From NCBI RefSeq assembly GCF_003347595.2, contig NZ_QCZK02000024.1, positions 1 through 64,000 of the forward strand: DNA of 64,000 bases, written 5' to 3'. This document shows positions 45,520 through 53,190 of the stretch, in pieces; the stretch's first letter is position 1, and each line of letters starts with the position of its first letter. The translations under genes were made by a program, and so were the position numbers. The DNA is from Botryobacter ruber (GTDB lineage: Bacteria; Bacteroidota; Bacteroidia; Cytophagales; Hymenobacteraceae). A model generated the notes under the pieces. It saw only the letters and a program-made list of their open reading frames with translations, did no database searches and had not been told where the DNA came from.

Positions 45520-45813
45520 ATGAAAGCAAAACTATTATTCTATCAGGAGCTTCACGTCCTTAATATACCCTTCTCTCTTTTGTTAGGCTTCTTAGGCTTA
45601 AGTATATCGGGTGATTTTTTAGTTAGCTTTGGACTCTCCCTGCTAACAGGAGGCTTTCTGCTTTCCTTGTATTTCTATGAGAAAAGGTACAAGGCAAACT
45701 ACTATTTCTATTTTAACAAAGGGCTATCCAGGCTTAATCTCGTGTTGAGCGCCTACTCCCTAAATGTGCTGCTGCTGCTAATACTTCTTCTACTAAAGAA
45801 CCTCCTCCTATGA
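45520..45813 (+). CDS. Three-helix membrane protein paired with the ABC-MutS fusion
   Basis: This is a 97-residue, very hydrophobic protein with about three predicted helices (about 13-30, 33-53 and 74-96) and a basic/aromatic loop YFYEKRYKANYYFYFNKG between the second and third. Its stop overlaps the start of the next gene by ATGA, so the two are translationally coupled. It is far too short for a normal ABC permease but may be the membrane partner of the ATPase encoded next. I know no named family. The Met at 45520 starts just before the first helix. Confidence 0.75.
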   Translation: MKAKLLFYQELHVLNIPFSLLLGFLGLSISGDFLVSFGLSLLTGGFLLSLYFYEKRYKANYYFYFNKGLSRLNLVLSAYSLNVLLLLILLLLKNLLL

Positions 45814-47888
45814 ATGTGCACGAACTAGAGGTTGATAGTGTCCTGAAGAATTATGGCGGCGTACAGGTGCTCACCAACGTCTACCTCCAATGTAAGACTG
45901 GCGATGTGGTAGGGCTCTTAGGGAGGAATGGTTCCGGCAAGTCCACGCTGCTCAAAATCATCTTTGGATCGGTGGACACCCCTGATAAAAGCATCAGGAT
46001 TGACAAAAAGGTATACCCTGAGCCTTACAGGGAGAAAAAACTGGTTGCTTATCTGCCCCAACACAGCTTCCTGCCGAAAGGAATTAGCCTGAAGCGTATT
46101 GCAGCCATCTTCCTGGAAGACCGGGAAAGAAAGGAAGCGGTGCTTGGTAACGAAAGAATAAAGAAGCATATCAATAAAACGGCCACAGCGCTTTCGGGAG
46201 GAGAACGCAGGTATTTTGAAGTGCTGCTTTTGGTAAACCTGCCGGTCAGGTTCGTGCTGCTCGATGAGCCTTTTTCCGCCATTGAACCACTTTATAAAGA
46301 AGCCATACAGGAGCTGATTTATCAGTATAAGTCAGAAAAAGGCTTCATCATCACAGACCATGACTACCGAAGTATTATTGAAGTAAGCAACCGGCTTATC
46401 CTGCTCTCAAACGGTGTGTGCAGGCACATTAAAAGAACCCAAGAGCTGGAAGAGCTGAATTATTTACCCAAAGGAACTCTCACTAAGGAAGGTAAGCAAC
46501 AAGCCGGGGATATCACGCCACAGGAAGATACTCCGTTTGAAGCAGACGAGCAGACACTCCGGGATTTGGGGTTGTTTGATTCTACACAGGAAGGCTCACT
46601 CTACTCTATCTTTGCCGGTACCCGGACAAAAGGAGGCAGGAACGCGCTGGATAGAATACTCTGTTCCCCCAGCCAAAGCCTGGAGGTGTTAGAGGCGAGA
46701 AGTGATGCCATCCGTTATATGCAGGAGAACAGGCCGGATCTGCTGATAGACCGAAAGCAGGTGGAGTTTGTCGAGCATTACATCACTTCTACTATTCACC
46801 TGTTAAGAAAGAACTACCTGGATGCTTTCCTGACACATGTTAAAAATAGCTACAACCTCTCTAATGACTATTACATCATTACAACAGGCATCCGAAACAC
46901 CGTCGGTTTTATAAAGTACCTGGAAAACCTGCTGCCTCAGTTCCAGCACGAACACACACCCCATGCGTTATCGCACTTATGCTTTAGAGTACAGAATATT
47001 CTATCCAAAAGGGAGGTAAAGGAGCTGGTGGCGTCTTACGCAGATGAGCGAATGCACTTTTTCAGAATTGGGGAATACGACTACAGCTTGAGACAGGTCA
47101 TCAAAAACGATGTGCTGGAACTGCTGGATTTCCTGTATAAGCTGGATGCATATGTTGCCGTAGCCAGCACAGCGGAAAGCCTGCAGCTGACTTATCCGGA
47201 GTACTTAAACTCCCCGGAACCAACTGTTGAAATTCAGGGATTGTTTCACCCAATGGTACAGCATGCGGTACCGAATGATTTTACAATCAGGCAAGCCCAA
47301 AACCTTTGCTTCCTGACCGGAGCAAACATGTCTGGTAAGTCCACTTTCCTAAAATCATTTGGGCTATGCATTTACCTGGCGCACGTCGGGTTTCCTGTTC
47401 CTGCTTCAGGTATGCGCACAACAGTTTTCAATGGGATCATTACCACCATCAATCTTTCTGATAATATAAACAAAGGCTACAGTCATTTCTATAGCGAGGT
47501 AAGAAGAGTAAAAGAAACCGCAGTTAAGCTAAAGAAGAACAAAAAGCTGGTGGTAATCTTCGATGAGTTATTCCGGGGTACTAATGTCAAGGATGCCTCA
47601 GATGCTTCCCTGATGATCATAGCCGCACTTTCCAACATCCAGACTTCCCTGTTTCTGGTATCAACGCACATCGTAGAGATTGCCGAAGAGCTAAAGAAAC
47701 ACCGTAATATTTTCTTTGCCTGTTTTGACACAAAGCTCCAGGACCAGGTTCCTGTTTATGATTACCGGCTAAAAGAGGGAGTCTCCAAAGAAAGCCTGGG
47801 CCTTCACATCGTCAGGAACGAAGGGATCGTGGAATTATTAGCGGAAGCCAGCCAGGAGCAAACGGCAACACCAGCCAGAAACAGCTGA
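45810..47888 (+). CDS. Fusion of an ABC ATPase with a MutS-type ATPase
   Basis: This is a 692-residue cytosolic protein with two complete, different ATPase modules. Residues 1-215 form an ABC nucleotide-binding domain: Walker A GRNGSGKST (38-46), Q84, signature LSGGE (128-132), Walker B FVLLDEP (148-154) and H184. Residues about 245-680 resemble the MutS core and ATPase: a helical lever-like region, then Walker A TGANMSGKST (503-512), NINKGYSHFYSEVRRVKE, Walker B VVIFDELFRGT (581-591) and STH (618-620). There is no mismatch-recognition domain or Phe-x-Glu motif. Both ATP sites look intact. The membrane-protein gene overlaps its start. Function is not known, and G+C content is lower than in neighbours in places. 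Confidence 0.88.
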   Translation: MNVHELEVDSVLKNYGGVQVLTNVYLQCKTGDVVGLLGRNGSGKSTLLKIIFGSVDTPDKSIRIDKKVYPEPYREKKLVAYLPQHSFLPKGISLKRIAAIFLEDRERKEAVLGNERIKKHINKTATALSGGERRYFEVLLLVNLPVRFVLLDEPFSAIEPLYKEAIQELIYQYKSEKGFIITDHDYRSIIEVSNRLILLSNGVCRHIKRTQELEELNYLPKGTLTKEGKQQAGDITPQEDTPFEADEQTLRDLGLFDSTQEGSLYSIFAGTRTKGGRNALDRILCSPSQSLEVLEARSDAIRYMQENRPDLLIDRKQVEFVEHYITSTIHLLRKNYLDAFLTHVKNSYNLSNDYYIITTGIRNTVGFIKYLENLLPQFQHEHTPHALSHLCFRVQNILSKREVKELVASYADERMHFFRIGEYDYSLRQVIKNDVLELLDFLYKLDAYVAVASTAESLQLTYPEYLNSPEPTVEIQGLFHPMVQHAVPNDFTIRQAQNLCFLTGANMSGKSTFLKSFGLCIYLAHVGFPVPASGMRTTVFNGIITTINLSDNINKGYSHFYSEVRRVKETAVKLKKNKKLVVIFDELFRGTNVKDASDASLMIIAALSNIQTSLFLVSTHIVEIAEELKKHRNIFFACFDTKLQDQVPVYDYRLKEGVSKESLGLHIVRNEGIVELLAEASQEQTATPARNS

Positions 47889-47909
47889 TTGGTCACTTTT
47901 TGGTCACCT

Positions 47910-47952
47910 AAAAAGCAAAAAGCCCTTGCAAGCTCTACGCTTACAAGGACTT
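47910..47952 (-). terminator. Terminator of tRNA-Met
   Basis: On the minus strand AGTCCTTGTAAG (47952-47941) pairs with CTTGCAAGGGCT (47933-47922), followed by TTTTTGCTTTTT. It lies 15 bp beyond the tRNA 3' end. Just beyond, TTGGTCAC occurs twice (47890-47908). Confidence 0.8.
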
Positions 47953-47966
47953 CTCTTTATCTGAGG

Positions 47967-48039
<73 letters not shown>

Positions 48040-48111
48040 CTGTTATTGTGTTACAAAAGTAGAGGTAAGATTTTAGAATTGCAAGCCTCCCCTCAAAAAA
48101 AGCCGACATTT

Positions 48112-49869
48112 TTAAAACTTACTTGTTATACCAAAATGTATCTTCGAATGTTTCAAAGAAAGAGGTTGCTGCTCTGATTTTCCGACTGCGTAGATTAACT
48201 GGAAGATGCCTGCTCCGGTACTGAAACTGATACCGCCGCCCAGGCCAAACGGATACGCCTGTGCAAACGAAGCCTGCAAATCGCTGCGGTAGTAGCCTTG
48301 GTCGTAGAAAAGCAGCACGTACGAATCTTCTGCGGTAAAAAGCCGGTACTCCAGCGTAGCTACTGCAAACGACGAGGCATAGAAAAAATAGTCGTCGAAG
48401 CCGCGTAAGGAGTTCAGGCCGCCAACGCGGTACATCTCGTTCAGGAAAATCTGGTCGTTTAGCAAAGCTTCCCCTTTCAGCCTCGCCAGCAAAGCACTGC
48501 TCTTGCCCATCCGGAAGAAGTTTTCGAGCCGCACCCCAAGGCTTAGCTGCGCCGATCGCTGCTGAATGGTATCATAAAAGCTCTGCTCCAGCGACGGGTT
48601 CCGCAGCACCTTTTTGTTTCCTGCCGAAAACTGCAGCTCCACCAGCCTCCCCCGCTTCGGAAAGTAAAAGTCGTCGAGGTTGTTCCAGAGGTAATTCAGA
48701 CCATACACCGTTGTCTGGGCATCGGCCAGGTCGAGGGTCCGCAGGCTTTGGGGATTGGCGGTGGAGAGAATGCGGGAGTTGCGCCACTCCGTGAACACAC
48801 TGAACTTGCCGTACTTAAGTGTGTAATAGGCAAACTGCAGGCGCGGCTGCACTGTTATAAACGAGGAATCCTGCTTGAGCAGGTTAAATCGGCCGCCTAC
48901 CTCGATGGGGGTGCCGAAGAGGTTGGGGTGCAGGTATTCGCCGTTGAGAATAACGGAGCCACGGTTCACGCGCCGCCACTGCAACCCCAGCTGCTTGCCG
49001 CTGCCTTTTATGTTGCGGATGTTCAGGTTGGCCTCACCGGTTATCAAAAGCTTATTTTTGCTGCTCGTCGGGTCGGGCAGGAAACCTACTACGCCGTCCA
49101 GCTGGTTTGCCTGCCTGTCCTCCAGGAAATAGTACACCCGGGCTTTATCTTTGGCAAAACGCACCTGCGGCGGCCTTGTCACTTTAATATAAGGAAGCGC
49201 CGTGAGCATGCGTTGCGTCATGTTCACCTGGTCCTGGTTGTAAGGCTGCCCAGGGTACAGCTGCAGGTAACGCATCAGGAACTTCGGGTTGGTTTTGCTC
49301 CCTCCCATGACCTGCAGCGTATCATAGGTCACGACAAAGGCCTTTTCCACCATCAGAGCAGCCTCAATCCGGTTATTTTTTATTTCAACCGAATCGAGCC
49401 AGACCGTAGCAAAAGGGTAGCCGTTACGCTCGGCATAATCAAGGATGCGCTGCTGCAGCTTGACATATTCCGCAGGTTTGAACGGAACGTCGCGGTAAAA
49501 TTTCTCCCGAAAACCCGACTCCACCAGGATGCCTTCGCTCAGGTTTCCGTTCCGGAGCGCCGCCCACTCGTACCGCCCCCCTATGTATAGTTTCACGTGA
49601 AGCGTATCCTGCCGCAGGTACATACTATCGGCCGAAGCCAACAGGTAAGCCTCCTGCTGCAGCCTGTACACCAGCGACCGTGCTTCTTGTACAGCTTTGG
49701 CGGAATCCGGCAGAAGCGCCGTATAACTAACCTGCTGCAACGCCGCCTTGTCATCCGCTGCCACATGTACTTTCAGCGCCACCTGCTTTGCCGGCTTTGT
49801 CTGCGCGTGCGCCTGCCTCAAGGGCAACCATAACAAGCAGCACAAAACTAAAGCGACTAATTTGTACAT
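48112..49869 (-). CDS. Omp85-family outer membrane protein (BamA/TamA-like)
   Basis: This is a 585-residue protein with a signal peptide (ending HAQ, about residue 23) and two or three POTRA-like segments (about 28-250, such as YVKLQQRILDYAERNGYPFATVWLDSVEIKNNRIEAALMVEKA). A C-terminal 16-strand-type barrel has the conserved loop-6 element LRGFDDYFF (Omp85 V/L-R-G-Y/F) and ends in the aromatic IHFGITSKF. Omp85 proteins insert or move proteins or lipids at the outer membrane. This one is shorter than BamA and probably a lineage-specific TamA-like relative. It lies 72 bp downstream of the tRNA on the same strand orientation. Confidence 0.87.
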   Translation of the reverse strand: MYKLVALVLCCLLWLPLRQAHAQTKPAKQVALKVHVAADDKAALQQVSYTALLPDSAKAVQEARSLVYRLQQEAYLLASADSMYLRQDTLHVKLYIGGRYEWAALRNGNLSEGILVESGFREKFYRDVPFKPAEYVKLQQRILDYAERNGYPFATVWLDSVEIKNNRIEAALMVEKAFVVTYDTLQVMGGSKTNPKFLMRYLQLYPGQPYNQDQVNMTQRMLTALPYIKVTRPPQVRFAKDKARVYYFLEDRQANQLDGVVGFLPDPTSSKNKLLITGEANLNIRNIKGSGKQLGLQWRRVNRGSVILNGEYLHPNLFGTPIEVGGRFNLLKQDSSFITVQPRLQFAYYTLKYGKFSVFTEWRNSRILSTANPQSLRTLDLADAQTTVYGLNYLWNNLDDFYFPKRGRLVELQFSAGNKKVLRNPSLEQSFYDTIQQRSAQLSLGVRLENFFRMGKSSALLARLKGEALLNDQIFLNEMYRVGGLNSLRGFDDYFFYASSFAVATLEYRLFTAEDSYVLLFYDQGYYRSDLQASFAQAYPFGLGGGISFSTGAGIFQLIYAVGKSEQQPLSLKHSKIHFGITSKF

Positions 49870-50091
49870 TTGCAGTGAATATTTCAGGGCCGGTTGTTGT
49901 TATCAGGTAAAGCAGAACGTGCTGCAGCAAGGCTACCACAAAGATACCTGAACGCAGGTAATATTGTTAGCAGGAACTTCGGCTGGCCAACTCCTCTTAA
50001 AAAGGAAAAGCCACCGGTTATAGTTCCGGCTCGTGGAGAGCACCAGTAACAGCACCTGAACCTATAACGACAGAAAACCCTTATCTATACA

Positions 50092-51219
50092 TTGGCCGGT
50101 ATTTACATCCATATCCCCTTCTGCAGACAAGCCTGCTACTACTGCGATTTCCATTTCAGTACCTCCATGGGCCTGAAGGAGGCAATGGTGCAGGCTATTT
50201 TGCAGGAACTCACGCTGCGCCAGGACTACCTGCAGGGCCAGCCGGTGCAAACCATTTACTTCGGCGGCGGTACGCCCTCGCTGCTGAACCGGCAGGAGTT
50301 GGAGACTATCCTGCAGCGGGTGCACGAGCTGTTTCCGGTTGCGGATGATGCCGAAATAACCTTAGAAGCCAACCCCGACGACCTGACGCCGGCCAAACTA
50401 CAGGAATTGCGCGAGGCAGGTATTAACCGCCTGAGCATCGGGTTGCAGTCGTTCCACGAGCCGCACCTGCGCCTGATGAACCGCGCTCACAACGCCACCG
50501 AAAGTTTCCAGTGTGTCCTCAATGCACAGGCAGCCAGTTTCCAAAACATCACCGTCGATTTGATTTACGGCATCCCCAGCCCCGACCATAGCCTATGGCT
50601 GCGCGACCTGGAGCTACTGTTCTCCCTGAACGTGCAGCACGTTTCCTGCTACGCCCTCACCATCGAGCCCGACACCGCATTTGGCCGCTGGAGCAAGAAA
50701 GGGAAGTTTACCGCTCCTGAAGACGAATACACCGCACAACAATTCGAGATCCTGCTCCAACAAATGCAACAGCAAGGTTTTGAGCAGTACGAAATTTCAA
50801 ACTTCTGCCAACCGGGCTACGAATCGAGGCACAACAGCAACTACTGGCGTGGCGTGCATTACCTGGGCATCGGTCCCAGCGCCCACTCCTTCAACGGCAG
50901 CTCCCGGCAGTATAATGTCGCCCACAATAAAAAGTACATCGATGCCCTGCAACAGGGACAGGTACCGGCGGAACAGGAAACGCTCTCGCCTACCGACCAG
51001 GTAAACGAGTATGTCCTCACCAGCCTCCGCACCAGCTGGGGCTGCGACCTGCGTAAAATTGAAAAGGAATTTGGCTTCAGCTACCACCACTCCCACGGCA
51101 CCTACCTGCAGGAGCTACAGCAAAAAGGCTTGGCTTTTATCAAAGACGAGGTACTGTACCTGACGGATAAGGGAAAACTGCTGGCTGACCAGCTGGCGCT
51201 GGATTTGTTCCAAGAGTAG
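50092..51219 (+). CDS. hemW: Radical SAM heme chaperone HemW
   Basis: HemW is a cytosolic radical SAM protein that binds heme and delivers it to respiratory enzymes, and is often mislabelled coproporphyrinogen oxidase. The 375-residue protein starts MAGIYIHIPFC and has the 4Fe-4S cysteines C11, C15 and C18 (CRQACYYC). It also has TIYFGGGTPSLL, EITLEANPDDL, RLSIGLQSFHE and the C-terminal HemN_C domain. The start codon is TTG: an in-frame stop lies a few codons upstream and the family always begins at this point. The sixth residue of the HemN CxxxCxxCxC pattern is Phe, as in HemW. Confidence 0.93.
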   Translation: MAGIYIHIPFCRQACYYCDFHFSTSMGLKEAMVQAILQELTLRQDYLQGQPVQTIYFGGGTPSLLNRQELETILQRVHELFPVADDAEITLEANPDDLTPAKLQELREAGINRLSIGLQSFHEPHLRLMNRAHNATESFQCVLNAQAASFQNITVDLIYGIPSPDHSLWLRDLELLFSLNVQHVSCYALTIEPDTAFGRWSKKGKFTAPEDEYTAQQFEILLQQMQQQGFEQYEISNFCQPGYESRHNSNYWRGVHYLGIGPSAHSFNGSSRQYNVAHNKKYIDALQQGQVPAEQETLSPTDQVNEYVLTSLRTSWGCDLRKIEKEFGFSYHHSHGTYLQELQQKGLAFIKDEVLYLTDKGKLLADQLALDLFQE

Positions 51220-51222
51220 TGT

Positions 51223-51440
51223 TTGTCTGAACCACTGATTTTTGTGATTCGACTGATTAGTATGATTAACGAGGAAGAATAAGGTAGCCTGCCTTTGAGG
51301 AGCAGAGGGAGTGGAGGCAGGTGCAGCAGACTTTTTTGATTCATTTTAGTGCACTGCTCCTGCCACCACAGCCTCTGCTGCTTTTGTCTGAATCACAGAT
51401 TTACCGGATTAATGGATTACTCAGATTTTGATTCTGGTAT
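51223..51440. repeat. R2 copies flanking an inverted R1 pair
   Basis: An R2 copy begins at 51223 (GTTTGTCTGAACCACTGATT). A plus R1 copy at 51299-51330 faces a minus R1 copy at 51352-51381. A second R2 copy begins at 51384 (TTTGTCTGAATCACAGATTT). The 558-bp gap between hemW and metF thus consists largely of repeats. 51441-51724 shows nothing recognisable. Confidence 0.8.
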
Positions 51441-51724
51441 TTAAATACATTTTAATACCAGATAGTATTTACTCAGTTCCATAAACTATTCCTCCTTTGT
51501 CATCCCCGCAGGGGATCTTATGGGCGAGCTGCAGAAACATCTGCTAAAAGCCTATTCGTAATGGAAGGTTCTTTTTACTATTTGGTATAAATCCTTTCAC
51601 ATGGAAATTTTCAGCTCATAAAAAAGTCTACTGGCTGAACTTCTGATGAAAGTGAAAGAAAAATTGGGTTTAAACAAACTGCACCGATGCCACAGATTCA
51701 ACGACAAGTACGACTATAACCAGT

Positions 51725-51779
51725 TACCTAAAAATCTGTGTAATCCATTAATCCCATAAATCTGTGATTCAGACAAACT
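51725..51779 (-). repeat. R2 repeat at the metF 3' end
   Basis: A minus R2 copy (AATCTGTGATTCAGACAAAC at its right end) runs up to and touches the metF stop codon. It is inverted relative to the copy at 51384. Confidence 0.7.
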
Positions 51780-52731
51780 AAAAAATAGCCTCAGCTACCT
51801 TCCGTACCGATTCTGATTTACCCATAGAATAGTAGTGCAGCGACGGCACACCGAACTCCACCAGCTCTTTGGACTGCTGTATGGCCCACTCCACGCCTAC
51901 CTGCGCGACGGCTTTGTTATCCTTACAGGCTTCTACGGCATCGGCCAGTTCGGTTGGAATGTCGATGTGGAACATGCTCGGCAACAGGGTAAGCTGCGAT
52001 TTGGTGGTGAAAGGCTTCAGGCCCGGAATGATGGGAATATCAATGCCTTCCTCGCGGCAGAGCCTTACAAAATCAAAATACTTCTGGTTATCGAAGAACA
52101 TCTGCGTTACAATGTAGTCGGCGCCCAGTTCTATCTTCCTTTTGAGCCAGCGGATGTCGGCTTTCATGTTTGGCGCTTCGGAGTGCTTCTCGGGGTAGCC
52201 GGCCACGCCGATGCAGAAGTCGGTGCTGTTCTTGTAGGTCTGCTCTTCGTCAAGATAGCGGCCGCTGTTCATGTTTACCACCTGCTCAATCAGTTCGGTG
52301 GCGTAATGGTGGCCACCTGGCTCCGGCGTGAAGCGGGTTTCGCTTTTCACGCAGTCGCCGCGCAGTACCAGCACGTTGTCGATGCCCAGGAAGTGTAGGT
52401 CGATGAGCGCGTTCTCGGTTTCTTCCCGTGTAAAGCCGCCGCAAATCAGGTGCGGCACAGTGTCTACTTTGTAGTGGTTCTGGATGGCAGCACATATCCC
52501 AACTGTACCCGGACGCTTGCGCGTGGTCATTTTCTCGAGCAGGCCGTTCTCCCGCTTCTTGTATACATACTCTTCCCGGTGGTAGGTAACATCAATAAAA
52601 GGAGGCTTGAACTCCATCAGCGGGTCGATGTGGTCGAACAGGTTCTTCACGCTCTCGCCCTTCTGGGGAGGCAGCACTTCCAAAGAAAATAAGGTTTTAT
52701 CTGCGTTCTTAAAATGGTCCGTTACTTTCAT
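51778..52731 (-). CDS. metF: 5,10-methylenetetrahydrofolate reductase
   Basis: MetF is a flavoenzyme that reduces methylene-THF to methyl-THF, the methyl donor used by MetH. The 317-residue protein has FSLEVLPPQKG with the catalytic Glu (about residue 18) and FIDVTYHREEYVY. It also has HLICGGFTREETENALIDLHFLGIDNVLVLRGD, FCIGVAGYPEKHSEAPNM and YIVTQMFFDNQKYFDFV. Standard bacterial length. It lies downstream of metH on the same strand, with 459 bp between them that contain a MITE-like element, so co-transcription is possible but not certain. Confidence 0.96.
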   Translation of the reverse strand: MKVTDHFKNADKTLFSLEVLPPQKGESVKNLFDHIDPLMEFKPPFIDVTYHREEYVYKKRENGLLEKMTTRKRPGTVGICAAIQNHYKVDTVPHLICGGFTREETENALIDLHFLGIDNVLVLRGDCVKSETRFTPEPGGHHYATELIEQVVNMNSGRYLDEEQTYKNSTDFCIGVAGYPEKHSEAPNMKADIRWLKRKIELGADYIVTQMFFDNQKYFDFVRLCREEGIDIPIIPGLKPFTTKSQLTLLPSMFHIDIPTELADAVEACKDNKAVAQVGVEWAIQQSKELVEFGVPSLHYYSMGKSESVRKVAEAIF

Positions 52732-52807
52732 CTAGCGGTAAGGGTGTATGTTTTGTGGTGATTTGTTACTTGTTGGGTTGAAGTCCATGCTCCAACTACA
52801 CATTATT

Positions 52808-53165
52808 GTCATTTCGAGGGGTTACACTTTTTCAAAGTGCTTAAAGTTTAACATGACAGCGTTAAATGTTACTTACTCTTAGTGTTTGTTCATTTGTATC
52901 TTCTTGCTCCCTTTTTCATTGTTAACTTTCGCGCTCCTCGGCCGCGCGGCCGCGTTTTCGCATCCGTCGCTGTCTACGTGAACCTGCCCTTCGCTGCGCT
53001 GCGGGCTGCTGAGCAGAGCTCAGCACCGGAACACGTAGAAGGCTCCTCCTGCGAAAACTGGAAAGGTTTTCTCTTCGAGCCAACTGTTGCAAAATCTGTC
53101 ATTGGTACCGCAGGGAAAAATCTGGGTTATCTCTGTATCAGATTTCTCCCTGCAGTCGAAATGAC
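52808..53165. mobile_element. MITE-like element with terminal inverted repeats
   Basis: GTCATTTCGA at 52808-52817 is repeated as TCGAAATGAC at 53156-53165, enclosing about 358 bp with no believable gene. Inside are a 14-bp perfect palindrome (CGGCCGCGCGGCCG at about 52938), a TCTACGTG/CACGTAGA pair and a stretch GATTTCTCCCTGCAGTCGAA resembling a repeat end common in Bacteroidota. It separates metH from metF. It has no transposase gene of its own. Target-site duplication is not evident by eye. Confidence 0.5.
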
Positions 53166-53190
53166 AGGAATAGCAGGGTGGTTGAAAAAG

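Noticed and set aside
47890..47908. TTGGTCAC direct repeat as a phage attachment site
   Set aside because: It is too short, has no integrase, and the tRNA 3' end is not duplicated nearby. It is kept only as a hint in the findings.
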